Positions 46,642 to 57,889 of a stretch of DNA of 64,000 nucleotides are shown here, piece after piece. This DNA comes from Sphingosinicellaceae bacterium (lineage in GTDB: Bacteria; Pseudomonadota; Alphaproteobacteria; Sphingomonadales; Sphingomonadaceae). Made by a program: the position numbers and the translations under genes. The notes under the pieces are model-generated. The model made no database searches. It was not told the DNA's origin and saw only the letters and a program-made list of their open reading frames with translations. How positions within the stretch are numbered: position 1 is the stretch's first letter; every line of letters begins with the position of its first letter. The DNA lies in assembly GCA_019285715.1 (NCBI GenBank), contig CP079108.1, forward strand, positions 2,681,001 to 2,745,000, in the 5' to 3' direction.

Positions 46642-48231
46642 TTGCCGACACGCGAGACGCAGCCCGACACGGTGCCGGGCGAGCCACCGGTCGGCGGGCG
46701 CTATGCCTGGTACGTGCTGTCCCTGCTGGTGCTGGTCTATGCGGTCAACTTCATCGACCGGCAGATTCTCGCCATCCTCGCCGAGGACATCAAGCGCGAC
46801 CTCCGTCTTAGCGATTCCCAGCTCGGCTTCCTCTACGGCACGGCGTTCGCGGTATTCTATGCATTGTTCGGCATCCCGCTCGGGCGCCTGGCGGACAACT
46901 GGGTGCGGACCCGGCTGCTGAGCATCGGGCTGGCGGTGTGGTCGGTGATGACCATGATCTCCGGCCTGTCCGCAAACTTCATCCAGTTGAGCGCCGCGCG
47001 GGTCGGCGTCGGGATCGGCGAGGCGACTGCTTCGCCGTCGGCCTACTCGATGCTGTCGGACTGGTTTCCACGTGAGAAACGAGCAACCGCGCTGGCGATC
47101 TATTCGTCCGGCCTCTACCTCGGTGGCGGTGTCTCGCTGCTGATCGGCGCGCTGGTCGTGAAGGCCTGGGATGCGCACTGGCCCGGCGGCGGTCCGTTCG
47201 CGCTGGTTGGCTGGCAGGCGGCGTTCCTGGCGGTCGGCATCCCGGGGCTGGTCCTCGCCCTGTGGGTCGGGACATTGCGCGAGCCGATCCGCGGCCGCGC
47301 CGACGGGATGCCGCCACCGCCCCCCGTCACCGACGTCGGGCGGCGCTTTTGGAACGACCTGTGCAGCGTGCTGCCACCGCTGACCTTCGTCCACATTGGG
47401 CAATTCGGAGCCGCGGCGCTGCTGCGCAACATCGCGATGGCCGCTGCCGCCGCCGGTGTCGCCGCCGCGCTGATCGCGCTGACCGGCGACATCGCGCAGT
47501 GGTGCGCGCTCGGCATCGGGGCCTATGCGGTCGCGAGCTGGGCACAATCGCTGAAGCAGCGCGACGCGCCGACCTACGCGCTGATCTGGGGCACGCCGAC
47601 CTTCCTGCTGGCGCTGGTCGGCTTCGGCAGCATCTCGTTCGTCGGCTATGCGATCGGCTTCTGGACCGCGCCTTATGCGATCCGCACCTTCCACGTCAGC
47701 CGCGAACTGGCGGGACTGACGATCGGCGGCGTCGGCGCGGCGGGCGGCTTCCTCGGCGTCGTCATCGGCGGCTGGCTCGGCGACCGCGCCAAGCGCCGCA
47801 ATCCCGGCGGCCGCATCCTCGTCGCGATCCTGGCGACGGTGCTGCCCGCGCCGTGCATCGTCATGATGTTCCTTGCGACCGATTTCTGGACCTTCTTCCT
47901 GTGGTTCCTGATCCCGGCGTCGTGCGGCTCGCTGTACGTCGGCATCGCGGCCGCGACCTCGCAAGACCTCGTGCTGCCGCGCATGCGCGGGGCGGCGACA
48001 GCGACTTATTTTATCGGCACGACGATGATCGGCCTCGGGCTCGGGCCGTGGTTCGCGGGCGCGGTATCGAAGGCCACCGGCAGCCTCGCCACGGGCTGCA
48101 CGGCGTTGCTCGTCGCGGCACCGGTGACACTGGTATGCCTCACTCTGGTCTATCGCGGCCTGCCGAAGGCCGAAGCGACCCGCATCATACGCGCCCGCGC
48201 CGCGGGTGAAATTATCGAAGGAACAACATGA
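46642..48231 (+). CDS. MFS transporter, spinster-like
   Basis: A 529 aa inner membrane carrier with about 12 membrane segments. The N-terminus YVLSLLVLVYAVNFIDRQILAIL, the loop ALFGIPLGRLADNWVRTRLL and the middle motif FPREKRATALAIYSSG place it in the spinster-like MFS group, which is often coupled to catabolic dehydrogenases. The start is TTG 46642 behind GGGGAG; no ATG fits. The next SDR gene overlaps by ATGA, so the carrier may import its substrate. Confidence 0.93.
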   Translation: MPTRETQPDTVPGEPPVGGRYAWYVLSLLVLVYAVNFIDRQILAILAEDIKRDLRLSDSQLGFLYGTAFAVFYALFGIPLGRLADNWVRTRLLSIGLAVWSVMTMISGLSANFIQLSAARVGVGIGEATASPSAYSMLSDWFPREKRATALAIYSSGLYLGGGVSLLIGALVVKAWDAHWPGGGPFALVGWQAAFLAVGIPGLVLALWVGTLREPIRGRADGMPPPPPVTDVGRRFWNDLCSVLPPLTFVHIGQFGAAALLRNIAMAAAAAGVAAALIALTGDIAQWCALGIGAYAVASWAQSLKQRDAPTYALIWGTPTFLLALVGFGSISFVGYAIGFWTAPYAIRTFHVSRELAGLTIGGVGAAGGFLGVVIGGWLGDRAKRRNPGGRILVAILATVLPAPCIVMMFLATDFWTFFLWFLIPASCGSLYVGIAAATSQDLVLPRMRGAATATYFIGTTMIGLGLGPWFAGAVSKATGSLATGCTALLVAAPVTLVCLTLVYRGLPKAEATRIIRARAAGEIIEGTT

Positions 48232-49004
48232 AGATCGAACAGCTGTTCAGCGTCGCCGGCAAGGTCGCCATCGTCACCGGCGGCAGCCGCGGCATCGGCG
48301 CGATGATCGCCCGCGGCTATGTCGAGAACGGCGCGCGGGTCTACATTACCTCGCGCAACGCCGCGGTCTGCGACTCGCTGGCCGCCGAGCTTTCCAAGAT
48401 CGGCGAGTGCCACTCGCTGCCCGCCGACCTGTCGAATATGGCGGAAGTCGAGCGCTTCGCCGCCGAGTTCGAGGCGCGCGAGCCAAGACTCGACATCCTC
48501 GTCAACAACGCCGGCGCCAGCTGGGGCGCACCCTTCGACGACTTCCCTGAGAGCGGCTGGGACAAGGTCATGGACCTCAACGTCAAGTCGATCTTCTTCC
48601 TGACCCAGCGCCTCGTGAAGCGGCTGGAAGCGGCCGGCAGCCCGGGCAACTACGCCCGCGTCATCAACATCGGTTCGATCGACGGCATGCACACGTCCGG
48701 GATCGAGACCTACAGCTATGCCGCGTCGAAGGCGGCGGTGCTCCACCTGACCCGCATGATGGCGAAATTCCTCGCGGCGCGGCACATAGCGGTCAACGCC
48801 ATCGCGCCGGGTTACTTCCCGTCCAAGATGACCGCCGGCATCGCCGAGGCGGACGCGCAGGCGACGCTCGCGGCGACCCCGATGCACAGCCGCGGCACCC
48901 CCGAGGACGCCGCCGGAGTCGCGATCTACCTCGCCTCGCGCGCCAGCGGGTTCGTCACCGGCAGCGTCATCGCCGTCGACGGGGGATACGCGACGACGGC
49001 GTAA
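48228..49004 (+). CDS. SDR family oxidoreductase
   Basis: A 258 aa classical short-chain dehydrogenase. Cofactor loop TGGSRGIG, NNAG, Ser in INIGSIDG, catalytic YAASK, and C-terminal FVTGSVIAVDGG are all intact. It should reduce or oxidise a carbonyl/alcohol using NAD(P). It is co-transcribed with the MFS gene by a 4-base overlap; the substrate is unknown. Confidence 0.94.
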   Translation: MKIEQLFSVAGKVAIVTGGSRGIGAMIARGYVENGARVYITSRNAAVCDSLAAELSKIGECHSLPADLSNMAEVERFAAEFEAREPRLDILVNNAGASWGAPFDDFPESGWDKVMDLNVKSIFFLTQRLVKRLEAAGSPGNYARVINIGSIDGMHTSGIETYSYAASKAAVLHLTRMMAKFLAARHIAVNAIAPGYFPSKMTAGIAEADAQATLAATPMHSRGTPEDAAGVAIYLASRASGFVTGSVIAVDGGYATTA

Positions 49005-49140
49005 GGCCGCTGGTCACAAGTCTGTCGAAACTGCTCCATTTTTGCGCGTCGCTGCACGAAATTTAGCCAACTTCCCAGTTGGGGGCATCGAACCCGACAA
49101 AAAAAAGCCTTCGCACCCTCGAAAAGCCCCTTTCCGCGAC

Positions 49141-49156
49141 TGGCACGGCATGTGCT
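49141..49156 (+). promoter_or_regulatory. Sigma-54 type promoter before glnB
   Basis: TGGCACG-GCAT-GTGCT fits the RpoN -24/-12 pattern TGGCACG-N4-TTGCW with one change, and keeps the GG to GC spacing. It ends 35 bases before the GTG of glnB, giving a short leader. This predicts NtrC-type nitrogen control of the glnB-glnA unit. Confidence 0.66.
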
Positions 49157-49158
49157 AG

Positions 49159-49530
<372 letters not shown>

Positions 49531-49619
49531 CGTAGTTTTCGCAGGCGTTCCGGGGAAGGTCTTCGCCGCAACGTCGGCTCAATCATCAATTCGACTTCAT
49601 CCAGGCGAGGGTTCAACAC

Positions 49620-51032
49620 ATGGCCAACACGAGCGCGACCATTCTCGGCATGATCAAGGAGCAGGAGATCGAGTGGGTCGACCTGCGGTTCACCGACCCC
49701 AAGGGCAAGTGGCACCACCTGACCATGGTGTCGTCGGTGGTCGACGACGACCAGCTCAGTGATGGCTTCATGTTCGACGGCAGCTCGATCGACGGCTGGA
49801 AGGCGATCAACGAGTCCGACATGATCCTCAAGCCCGACCTCGACGCGGTCTACGTCGACCCGTTCTCGGCGACCCCGATGTTGATCCTGATCTGCGACAT
49901 CGTCGAGCCGTCGACCGGCCAGCTGTACGGCCGCGACCCGCGCTCGACCGCCAAGCGCGGTGAAGCCTATTTGAAGTCGACCGGCATCGGCGACACCATC
50001 TACATCGGGCCGGAAGCCGAATTCTTCGTCTTCGATAACGTCCAGTTCGAGCTCGGCTACAACGTCGGCAGCTACCGCCTCGACGACATCGAGTTGCCGA
50101 CCAACAGCGGCACCGCCTACCCCGAGGGCAACATGGGCCACCGCCCGCGCGTCAAGGGCGGCTACTTCCCCGTCGCCCCGGTCGACAGCGCCGTCGACCT
50201 CCGCGCCGAGATGGTCTCGACGATGCTCGAGATGGGGCTCCCGTGCGACAAGCATCACCACGAGGTTGCCGCTGCGCAGCACGAGCTCGGCCTCACCTTC
50301 GGCACGATGACGACCACCGCCGACCGCATGCAGGTCTACAAGTACGTCGTCCATCAGGTCGCCCACGCCTACGGCAAGACCGCAACCTTCATGCCCAAGC
50401 CAATCAAGGACGATAACGGCAGCGGCATGCACACCCACCTGTCGATCTGGAGCGGCAAGACCCCGCTGTTCGCCGGCGACCAGTATGCCGGCCTGTCGGA
50501 AATGGCGCTGTTCTTCATCGGCGGCATCATCAAGCACGCCAAGGCCTGCAACGCCTTCACCAACCCGTCGACGAACAGCTACAAGCGGCTGGTCCCGGGC
50601 TTCGAGGCACCGGTCCTGCTGGCCTACTCGGCGCGCAACCGCTCGGCCTCGTGCCGCATCCCGTACGGCACCGGTGCCAAGGCCAAGCGGGTCGAGGTTC
50701 GCTTCCCCGACGCGATGGCCAACCCGTACCTGTGCTACACCGCGCTGCTGATGGCTGGCCTCGACGGCATCGAGAACCGCATCCACCCCGGCCCCGCGAT
50801 GGACAAGAACCTGTACGACCTGCCGCCGCGCGAACTGAAGAAGGTCCCGACCGTCTGCGCCTCGCTGCGTGAAGCGCTGGGCCATCTCGACCGCTCGCGC
50901 GCCGTGTTCACCAAGGGCGGCGTCTTTACCGACGACCAGATCGACTCGTACATCGAACTCAAGATGCACGACGTCCAGCGCCTCGAGATGACCCCGGCGC
51001 CGGTCGAGTTCGACATGTATTACAGTTACTGA
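49620..51032 (+). CDS. glnA: Glutamine synthetase type I
   Basis: A 470 aa enzyme that joins ammonia to glutamate with ATP. Key blocks are [28 protein letters not shown], the ATP-binding [18 protein letters not shown], and [17 protein letters not shown]. The adenylylation site is the Tyr of [10 protein letters not shown], near residue 398, so the enzyme is likely controlled by GlnE. It follows glnB and probably shares the sigma-54 promoter. A hairpin lies just after its stop. Confidence 0.98.
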   Translation: MANTSATILGMIKEQEIEWVDLRFTDPKGKWHHLTMVSSVVDDDQLSDGFMFDGSSIDGWKAINESDMILKPDLDAVYVDPFSATPMLILICDIVEPSTGQLYGRDPRSTAKRGEAYLKSTGIGDTIYIGPEAEFFVFDNVQFELGYNVGSYRLDDIELPTNSGTAYPEGNMGHRPRVKGGYFPVAPVDSAVDLRAEMVSTMLEMGLPCDKHHHEVAAAQHELGLTFGTMTTTADRMQVYKYVVHQVAHAYGKTATFMPKPIKDDNGSGMHTHLSIWSGKTPLFAGDQYAGLSEMALFFIGGIIKHAKACNAFTNPSTNSYKRLVPGFEAPVLLAYSARNRSASCRIPYGTGAKAKRVEVRFPDAMANPYLCYTALLMAGLDGIENRIHPGPAMDKNLYDLPPRELKKVPTVCASLREALGHLDRSRAVFTKGGVFTDDQIDSYIELKMHDVQRLEMTPAPVEFDMYYSY

Positions 51033-51040
51033 GCGGCCAG

Positions 51041-51081
51041 CGCCGAGTGGAGGATTGCCCTTCGCAATCGTCCGCTCGGCG
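51041..51081 (+). terminator. Long hairpin after glnA
   Basis: CGCCGAG (51041) pairs with CTCGGCG (51081), and inside it GGATTGC pairs with GCAATC around CCTTC. No T-run follows, so it is a stable 3' stem rather than a complete intrinsic terminator. It probably protects or ends the glnBA mRNA. Confidence 0.55.
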
Positions 51082-51226
51082 CGGACTCGCGCAGTAACCG
51101 GCCGGATAGACGGCGGGATTTCCCCGTCGCACTCGTCGACGTCGTCGGCGCTTTGCCGACCGTGGTCCTGCCGGGCGATCACTCCAGCCGTGCATGCGAG
51201 CGAGTTGATGCCTAAAGCATCCGCCC

Positions 51227-52591
51227 ATGCGTGATCCCATCCCAGACCCGGCCTCCGGAGACCCCGCGGACCCCGGCACTGCCTCGCGCCGGCGGCGGAT
51301 CGCCAGACGCTTCTATCTTGCCGCACGACAGCACGGACCGACCGCGCCCGTGTGGCGCACGCGCGCCGCCATTTTGTCGGGTGCGATCGTGCTCGGACTG
51401 GTGGCACTGCTGTTCGCCGATGCTGCCGACCGGGCCAATCGCCTTTTCCTCATCCTCTACGGGAAATGGCACTGGGCGCCGTTGATCGTGACACCCGCGG
51501 GGTTTGCGCTGCTGGTCTGGCTGACACGTCGCTTCGCGCCCGACGCGCGAGGTTCGGGCATACCGCAGATCATGGCGGCTCGCCACGAGCCCGAAGGCGC
51601 GATGCGCTCGCTGACATCGGCAAAGACCGCGATCGTAAAGTTCGGCATGACGCTGTCGGCGCTGCTGCTCGGCGCCTCGGTCGGACGCGAGGGCCCGACC
51701 GTGCAGATCTCGGCGACGATCATGGCCTACGCACATCGCCTGTTTCGCGTGCCAATCACGGCGTCGGTAATGGTCGCGGGCGGCGCGGCCGGGGTCGCCG
51801 CAGCATTCAACACGCCCCTCGCCGGGGTGACGTTCGCCATCGAGGAACTCGCCTCCTCCTATGAACAAAAGACGACGCTGCTGGTCATGACGGCCGTGCT
51901 GATCTCCGGCATGGTCAGTCTCGGACTGGCAGGCGACTATGTGTATTTCGGCGCGATGACCGGCGTCGTCTCGGTCCGCCAGGCGCTCACCGTCGTTCCT
52001 GTGGCGGGTGTCCTGGGCGGGCTGAGCGGCGGTGCGTTCTCGAAACTGATGCTGATGTTCGCGACCTCCAAAAGACCTGTGTTGACCGCCATCCGGCGTC
52101 GACCCGTCATCCTCGCAACCGTTGCCGGCCTCGTCGTCGCCGTGCTCGGGTGCACGACCGGCATGACGTGGGGAACCAGTTATGATCCCGCTCGCATGAT
52201 CATCACCGGCGCGAGCTTGCCCTGGTGGTTCGGGCCCGCGAAGTTCGCAGCGACGCTGGCGACCGCGGTTTCCGGCCTCCCAGGGGGAATTTTCGCGCCG
52301 TCGCTCGCCGTCGGGGCCGGCCTAGGCGACCTGCTGCGGATGCTGTTCCCCGGCGCGGGGCTCGGCGCGGTCGCGTTGCTGGGCATGACCGGATATTTCA
52401 CTGGCGTCGTCCGGGCACCGCTGACCGCCGTGGTCATCATCTCGGAAGCGACCGCGAGCCGGGGGTTGCTGCTACCGCTGCTGGCGACCGCTTTGATCGC
52501 GGACTGGGTCGCAGGACTGGTATCGCGCGAGCGCCTCTATCACGGGCTTTCCCAGGCATTCTTGCAGCGGGCGGTACCGCCCAAGGTGTAA
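51227..52591 (+). CDS. ClC family chloride channel/transporter
   Basis: A 454 aa membrane protein of the ClC family. Selectivity motifs are GSGIPQ, GREGPTVQIS (the gating Glu is present) and GIFAPSLAVGA. The gating Glu suggests a Cl-/H+ exchanger rather than a plain channel, but fluoride and other subtypes cannot be ruled out. The first 40 residues are polar and arginine-rich. There is no C-terminal CBS domain. Confidence 0.92.
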   Translation: MRDPIPDPASGDPADPGTASRRRRIARRFYLAARQHGPTAPVWRTRAAILSGAIVLGLVALLFADAADRANRLFLILYGKWHWAPLIVTPAGFALLVWLTRRFAPDARGSGIPQIMAARHEPEGAMRSLTSAKTAIVKFGMTLSALLLGASVGREGPTVQISATIMAYAHRLFRVPITASVMVAGGAAGVAAAFNTPLAGVTFAIEELASSYEQKTTLLVMTAVLISGMVSLGLAGDYVYFGAMTGVVSVRQALTVVPVAGVLGGLSGGAFSKLMLMFATSKRPVLTAIRRRPVILATVAGLVVAVLGCTTGMTWGTSYDPARMIITGASLPWWFGPAKFAATLATAVSGLPGGIFAPSLAVGAGLGDLLRMLFPGAGLGAVALLGMTGYFTGVVRAPLTAVVIISEATASRGLLLPLLATALIADWVAGLVSRERLYHGLSQAFLQRAVPPKV

Positions 52592-52803
52592 GGGACGGTG
52601 CGCAGTTCCGCCTCCGCGCCGGGCGCGACCCGTCGATCGGCCGTCAGGGGTCCGCACATTCGATAAGCCGGTCAGCATAGCCGCCGCTGGCGTCGGACGG
52701 GGTGTACGAACGCACTCTCGCCGGCCGGTCTTCGCCGACTCCGGCGCCAAGTCGAAATTCGCGGAAGTCGCAAATCTCGCCTTAGCGCCGGGCGTCCTGC
52801 GAC

Positions 52804-53589
52804 TTAAAACGCCGCCGTCAGGCTGACCACGACACCGTTCTTGGCGTTGTGATAAAGCGTCGTGCCCTTGCCGCCGGTGACGGCACGGTCGAGATCATTG
52901 CCGACGTACTGGAGGCCCAGCGTCAGGAATTTATACTTGGTGTCGACGCCGACCATGTAGTCGATCTTGCTGCTGGAGCCGTAGTCGAAGGCACCCTTCT
53001 CGCGGCCGACCGAGGCCTTGACGGTGAACGGCGTCTTGGCGATGCCGTAGGTGCCGAGCAGCCAGAGGTAGAGATTGTCGTTGTGGCCGGTATGGCTCTG
53101 CGACGGCGCGTAGTTGAGGCCCGCGGTGAGCCCGACCGGGCCGACGACGCCCGCAACTGTAGCGAACGGCTCGATGTAGCTGACGTTACGGCCGCCCGGA
53201 TAGACGTAGTACAGCGCGCCGATCGTCGGGGTGATTGCGCCGAAGGTCTTCGAGTAGCCGACGGTCAGGTCGATTTCCTGCTCCGAGCCGTTGTGGAAGT
53301 TGTCGTTCTTGTCGACGTACGCACCGATCGGCTCGATGGTCGAACCCCAGATGCTCGCGAAAAGCCCGAAGCTGGTTGTCGCGGCGATGCTCGCCTGGCC
53401 CGCGATGTCGCGGTCGCTGAGGGACACGCCGCGGAAGCGGTAGTCGGTGACGAAGGCCGCGGTGCCGGTGAAGGTGATCGGCGGCGTTTCGGCGGCAGCT
53501 GCCGGCGCTGCGTCCTGTGCCTGGGCGACGGTGCCCGACAGCATCCATGCGAGCGCAGCGATCGCTGCTCCCTTGGTCTTGATGTTCAT
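52804..53589 (-). CDS. TorF family putative porin
   Basis: A 261 aa outer membrane protein. The signal peptide ends near AQAQD. TFTGTAAFVTDYRFRGVSLSDRDIAGQASI is the TorF/Gcw_chp family start, and alternating beta strands end in ...SLTAAF, the C-terminal Phe needed for outer membrane assembly. It is probably a small porin or adapter for an unknown solute. A ribosome binding site-like GGGAG lies just upstream. Confidence 0.9.
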   Translation of the reverse strand: MNIKTKGAAIAALAWMLSGTVAQAQDAAPAAAAETPPITFTGTAAFVTDYRFRGVSLSDRDIAGQASIAATTSFGLFASIWGSTIEPIGAYVDKNDNFHNGSEQEIDLTVGYSKTFGAITPTIGALYYVYPGGRNVSYIEPFATVAGVVGPVGLTAGLNYAPSQSHTGHNDNLYLWLLGTYGIAKTPFTVKASVGREKGAFDYGSSSKIDYMVGVDTKYKFLTLGLQYVGNDLDRAVTGGKGTTLYHNAKNGVVVSLTAAF

Positions 53590-53833
53590 AGTTCACTCCC
53601 TGGTCCGCCCCGACCCGCATTTTAGCGAGAGAGGCCAACGTGCTGTTTCATGCACCCGCTCAGGGCGACCGTGGGTTCACGGCAGACTTCTTGAGCGGAT
53701 GGTGCCGCGCCTTTGTGCGTCGCACAATAGCAAGCGTACGCGACGCGACGTTCGTGGCGCGATGTTGATTTCGGGCAACAGCGTAAAGAAGCCGTTACCG
53801 TCAATCGATTACCGGAAAGCCGGAGGCCCCACG

Positions 53834-53864
53834 AAAAAGGGGCCGGTGGTTTCCCACCGGCCCC
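53834..53864 (-). terminator. Intrinsic terminator on the minus strand
   Basis: An 11-pair GC stem (GGGGCCGGTGG / CCACCGGCCCC) with a 4-base loop is followed on the minus strand by TTTTT (53838-53834). It lies about 245 bases before the start of the leftward porin gene, so it must end some transcript that starts to its right. Confidence 0.8.
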
Positions 53865-53940
53865 GAAGTCAAATCCTTGGGGAGGATCGCCATATTGGCC
53901 TGATTGTTGTGCACTGCAGCAGAGCATATTGCAATGCACA
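53834..53940 (-). ncRNA. Candidate small RNA with anti-Shine-Dalgarno loop
   Basis: A strong terminator on the minus strand, with no protein gene before it, suggests a short leftward transcript beginning in 53890-53990. Just upstream of the terminator is ATCCT-CCCCA-AGGAT (53873-53887), a small hairpin whose loop exposes CCUCCCC, a motif used by several alphaproteobacterial sRNAs to pair with ribosome binding sites. The 5' end is not defined; 53940 is a guess. A 76 aa reading frame covers it, but it is not protein-like. Confidence 0.45.
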
Positions 53941-54000
53941 AAATGACAGAACCGCACATTTTTTTGTACGCGGTTCGTACGCGCAGGCTAAGACCATTGC

Positions 54001-55995
<1,995 letters not shown>

Positions 55996-56000
55996 AACTG

Positions 56001-56870
56001 TTAGATGTCATCACTGTTTGGAAGCGCAGCTTCAGTGAGCCCTATGGGCAATAGCGGCTCTTCGACTGTTTGAGCTGGAATTTCTCGTAGCATGTAGCCG
56101 ATCGAAGATCTGATCGCTGCCATGAGATCGATTGCTTCATCAACAGTTTCTAGTGTTTGCTCAGGGTGCATCAACGGGTTACGATGAAAATCTTTAATGC
56201 TTTTTAGATGTTCTCGTACTTCAAGCCTGCCAACATTCAAGTCGTTGAGGACCTTCAAGTAGTCCCCCATACTATTATTATGCGGTCGCAATCGTCCCGA
56301 TGTTACAACGTCATAATATACGCGCAAGACACCCTCGTTCGCGCGGTGTAAATGAAATCCCGCCGCGGTGGGTAGCTCAAATGCGATACAGCGTGTTGCT
56401 TGCCGTAGATCGTTGACGACGCTCGGCACCTTCGTTAGCAATTCGATCGAAAATACAACTTCTCCTGACTCAGTCAGGGCTTGCGTATCAAATCCGCTCT
56501 TTTGCGAAACAAAATATGCGGCAGCAGTCTGGAGATCCGCAATGAAGATAGTCTCGAATTTCGGCTGAAGAGAATTTAGCTGAACAATGTCATAAACACT
56601 GAGGCTTTTCGTCCATTCATCACTATCTGCCATCTCTTTGATAAATCTATCAAGAAGATCGATTAGATTTTGACCTGCAATAAGCGTTGGAGGCCTGAAG
56701 ATTGGACTAAAAATACTTTGATAGAGCACTTCGGCCAAGGCATCGCGGGCAATCTTTATTGCAAAATAGTTCTCCGAGTATGTTAAGTCTACCGTGGTCG
56801 GAGTAAGGTTCCGCAACGGTCGAATGCGTGTTCCAAGATCGTAGAGAAAGGCAAGATCGAGCCTTCGCAT
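56001..56870 (-). CDS. AT-rich HEPN-like protein of unknown function
   Basis: A 289 aa helical protein I do not recognise as a named family. R230-NPLM-H235 matches the Rx4H motif of HEPN ribonuclease/abortive infection domains, and the following PEQTLETVDEAIDLM helix fits. No membrane segment or signal peptide is present. Lines within the gene count to about 38-47% G+C against about 70% in parE, and codons are A/T-ended, so it was probably acquired by transfer. It is convergent with parE with 5 bases between stops. No nucleotidyltransferase antitoxin partner is visible. Confidence 0.75.
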   Translation of the reverse strand: MRRLDLAFLYDLGTRIRPLRNLTPTTVDLTYSENYFAIKIARDALAEVLYQSIFSPIFRPPTLIAGQNLIDLLDRFIKEMADSDEWTKSLSVYDIVQLNSLQPKFETIFIADLQTAAAYFVSQKSGFDTQALTESGEVVFSIELLTKVPSVVNDLRQATRCIAFELPTAAGFHLHRANEGVLRVYYDVVTSGRLRPHNNSMGDYLKVLNDLNVGRLEVREHLKSIKDFHRNPLMHPEQTLETVDEAIDLMAAIRSSIGYMLREIPAQTVEEPLLPIGLTEAALPNSDDI

Positions 56871-57016
56871 CGTAATTCACCGGGTTAGAGTTCTCGCTCA
56901 CGTGCCCAAATCGTAACACAGAGCAAAGACACACCAATATCGCGGCAAAGCCGCGCCGTCAGACGGGCGGCGGTGGACCCGCCGCTTCGCCGACTGGGCT
57001 TGCGCGAGTCCGCACC

Positions 57017-57052
57017 TAAGCCAGCAAACGCGAAGGCGCGTTTACTGGCTTA
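57017..57052. promoter_or_regulatory. Large stem-loop downstream of trcR-like gene
   Basis: TAAGCCAGCAAACGCG and CGCGTTTACTGGCTTA form a 16-position stem with one mismatch around AAGG, 11 bases past the leftward DUF1013 stop. No T-run follows. It may end or protect that mRNA. Smaller GC hairpins occur just to the left, between here and the AT-rich gene. Confidence 0.5.
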
Positions 57053-57063
57053 GTCTCGGCCGC

Positions 57064-57744
57064 TCAGCGCCGGAACAGCGCGTCACCCTGCTCCTGAGCC
57101 GAGCCAACTTCCGTCGGCACCGGCCCATGCTCGGCGATATAAGCCGCCTGGACGCGCTCGGCATTGAGCTGGTCGATCATGGCGCTGCGGTCGTCCTCGA
57201 GCTTGCCGAGGTCGGGGCTGAGGTCGATGCCGGCCTTCTTGGCGGCGAGCGCGACCAGCGAGTCCATGTCGCGCTGGGTCGTCAGGCCGAGCGTGACGGG
57301 GTCCTTCGGCGTGATGTTGGCGATGTTCCAGTGGCTCTTGTCGCGGATTTTCGCGATCGTGTCCTTGGTCGTGCCGATCAGCTTGCTGATCTGGTTGTCG
57401 GTGATTTCCGGGTGGTTGCGGACGATCCAGGCGATGCCGTCGGGCTTGTCCTGGCGCTTGCTTACGGGCGTGTAGCGCGGGCCCTTGGTGCGGCGGGTCT
57501 GCTCGGGCTGCTTCTCGAGCACCAGTCGGGCGTTGCCGTCCTTGGAGACGCGGTCGATCTCGGCCTGGGTCAGCTCGCCGCTGCTGATCGGGTTGCGGCC
57601 GGTCAGCTTGGTCGCCGCGGTGTCGTCGGCGATCGCCTGGACCTCGAGGATGTGCATGCCGCAGAACTCGGCGATCTGCTGGAAAGTCAGCGCGGTGTTG
57701 TCGACCAGCCAGGCGGCGGTCGCGTGCGGCATCAAGGGCGTCAT
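57064..57744 (-). CDS. DUF1013 family cell cycle regulator (TrcR-like)
   Basis: A 226 aa alphaproteobacterial DNA-associated protein of the DUF1013 family, named TrcR in some annotations. It starts MTPLMPHATAAWLVDNTALTFQQIAEFCGMHILEVQAIAD and repeats a helix-turn-helix-like unit in PDGIAWIVRNHPEITDNQISKLIGTTKDTI. It probably binds DNA or RNA polymerase; its targets are not shown here. ATG 57744 matches the conserved start. The usual neighbours, a quinone oxidoreductase and DUF1192, are 1.4-2.4 kb away. Confidence 0.93.
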   Translation of the reverse strand: MTPLMPHATAAWLVDNTALTFQQIAEFCGMHILEVQAIADDTAATKLTGRNPISSGELTQAEIDRVSKDGNARLVLEKQPEQTRRTKGPRYTPVSKRQDKPDGIAWIVRNHPEITDNQISKLIGTTKDTIAKIRDKSHWNIANITPKDPVTLGLTTQRDMDSLVALAAKKAGIDLSPDLGKLEDDRSAMIDQLNAERVQAAYIAEHGPVPTEVGSAQEQGDALFRR

Positions 57745-57769
57745 CGTTTGCTCTTTCGCAGATATAGGA

Positions 57770-57795
57770 ACAGCCGCCCCTTGCGGGACGGCTGT
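57770..57795. promoter_or_regulatory. Hairpin in the trcR-like leader
   Basis: ACAGCCG and CGGCTGT pair with an inner CC/GG step around the loop, 26 bases before the DUF1013 start, in the 145-base divergent region shared with kynureninase. On the DUF1013 side it would lie in the mRNA leader. Function unknown. Confidence 0.4.
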
Positions 57796-57889
57796 GTTAC
57801 AATTTCGATGTAAGCGCGCGTGTGGGTCTAAGCAAGAACATTGCGGGCTTTTCGTACGCAAATCGGCGAATCACGTTATGGAACGCGTC

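Larger units (their letters stand above)
53590..54000. other. Gene-free stretch between porin and parE
   Basis: This 411-base region has no convincing protein gene. Its left part (53590-53830) is the leader of the porin, with no clear motif. The middle carries a minus-strand hairpin and T-tract at 53834-53864 and an upstream CCTCCCC loop hairpin. The right part, 53907-53941 and 53966-53980, has inverted repeats (TTGTGCA/TGCACAA and GTACG/CGTAC) before parE. It is AT-richer than its flanks. Confidence 0.6.

Noticed and set aside
51033-51226. Possible gene between glnA and the ClC gene
   Set aside because: Only a hairpin and GC-rich noncoding text are present; short frames there have no start signal.
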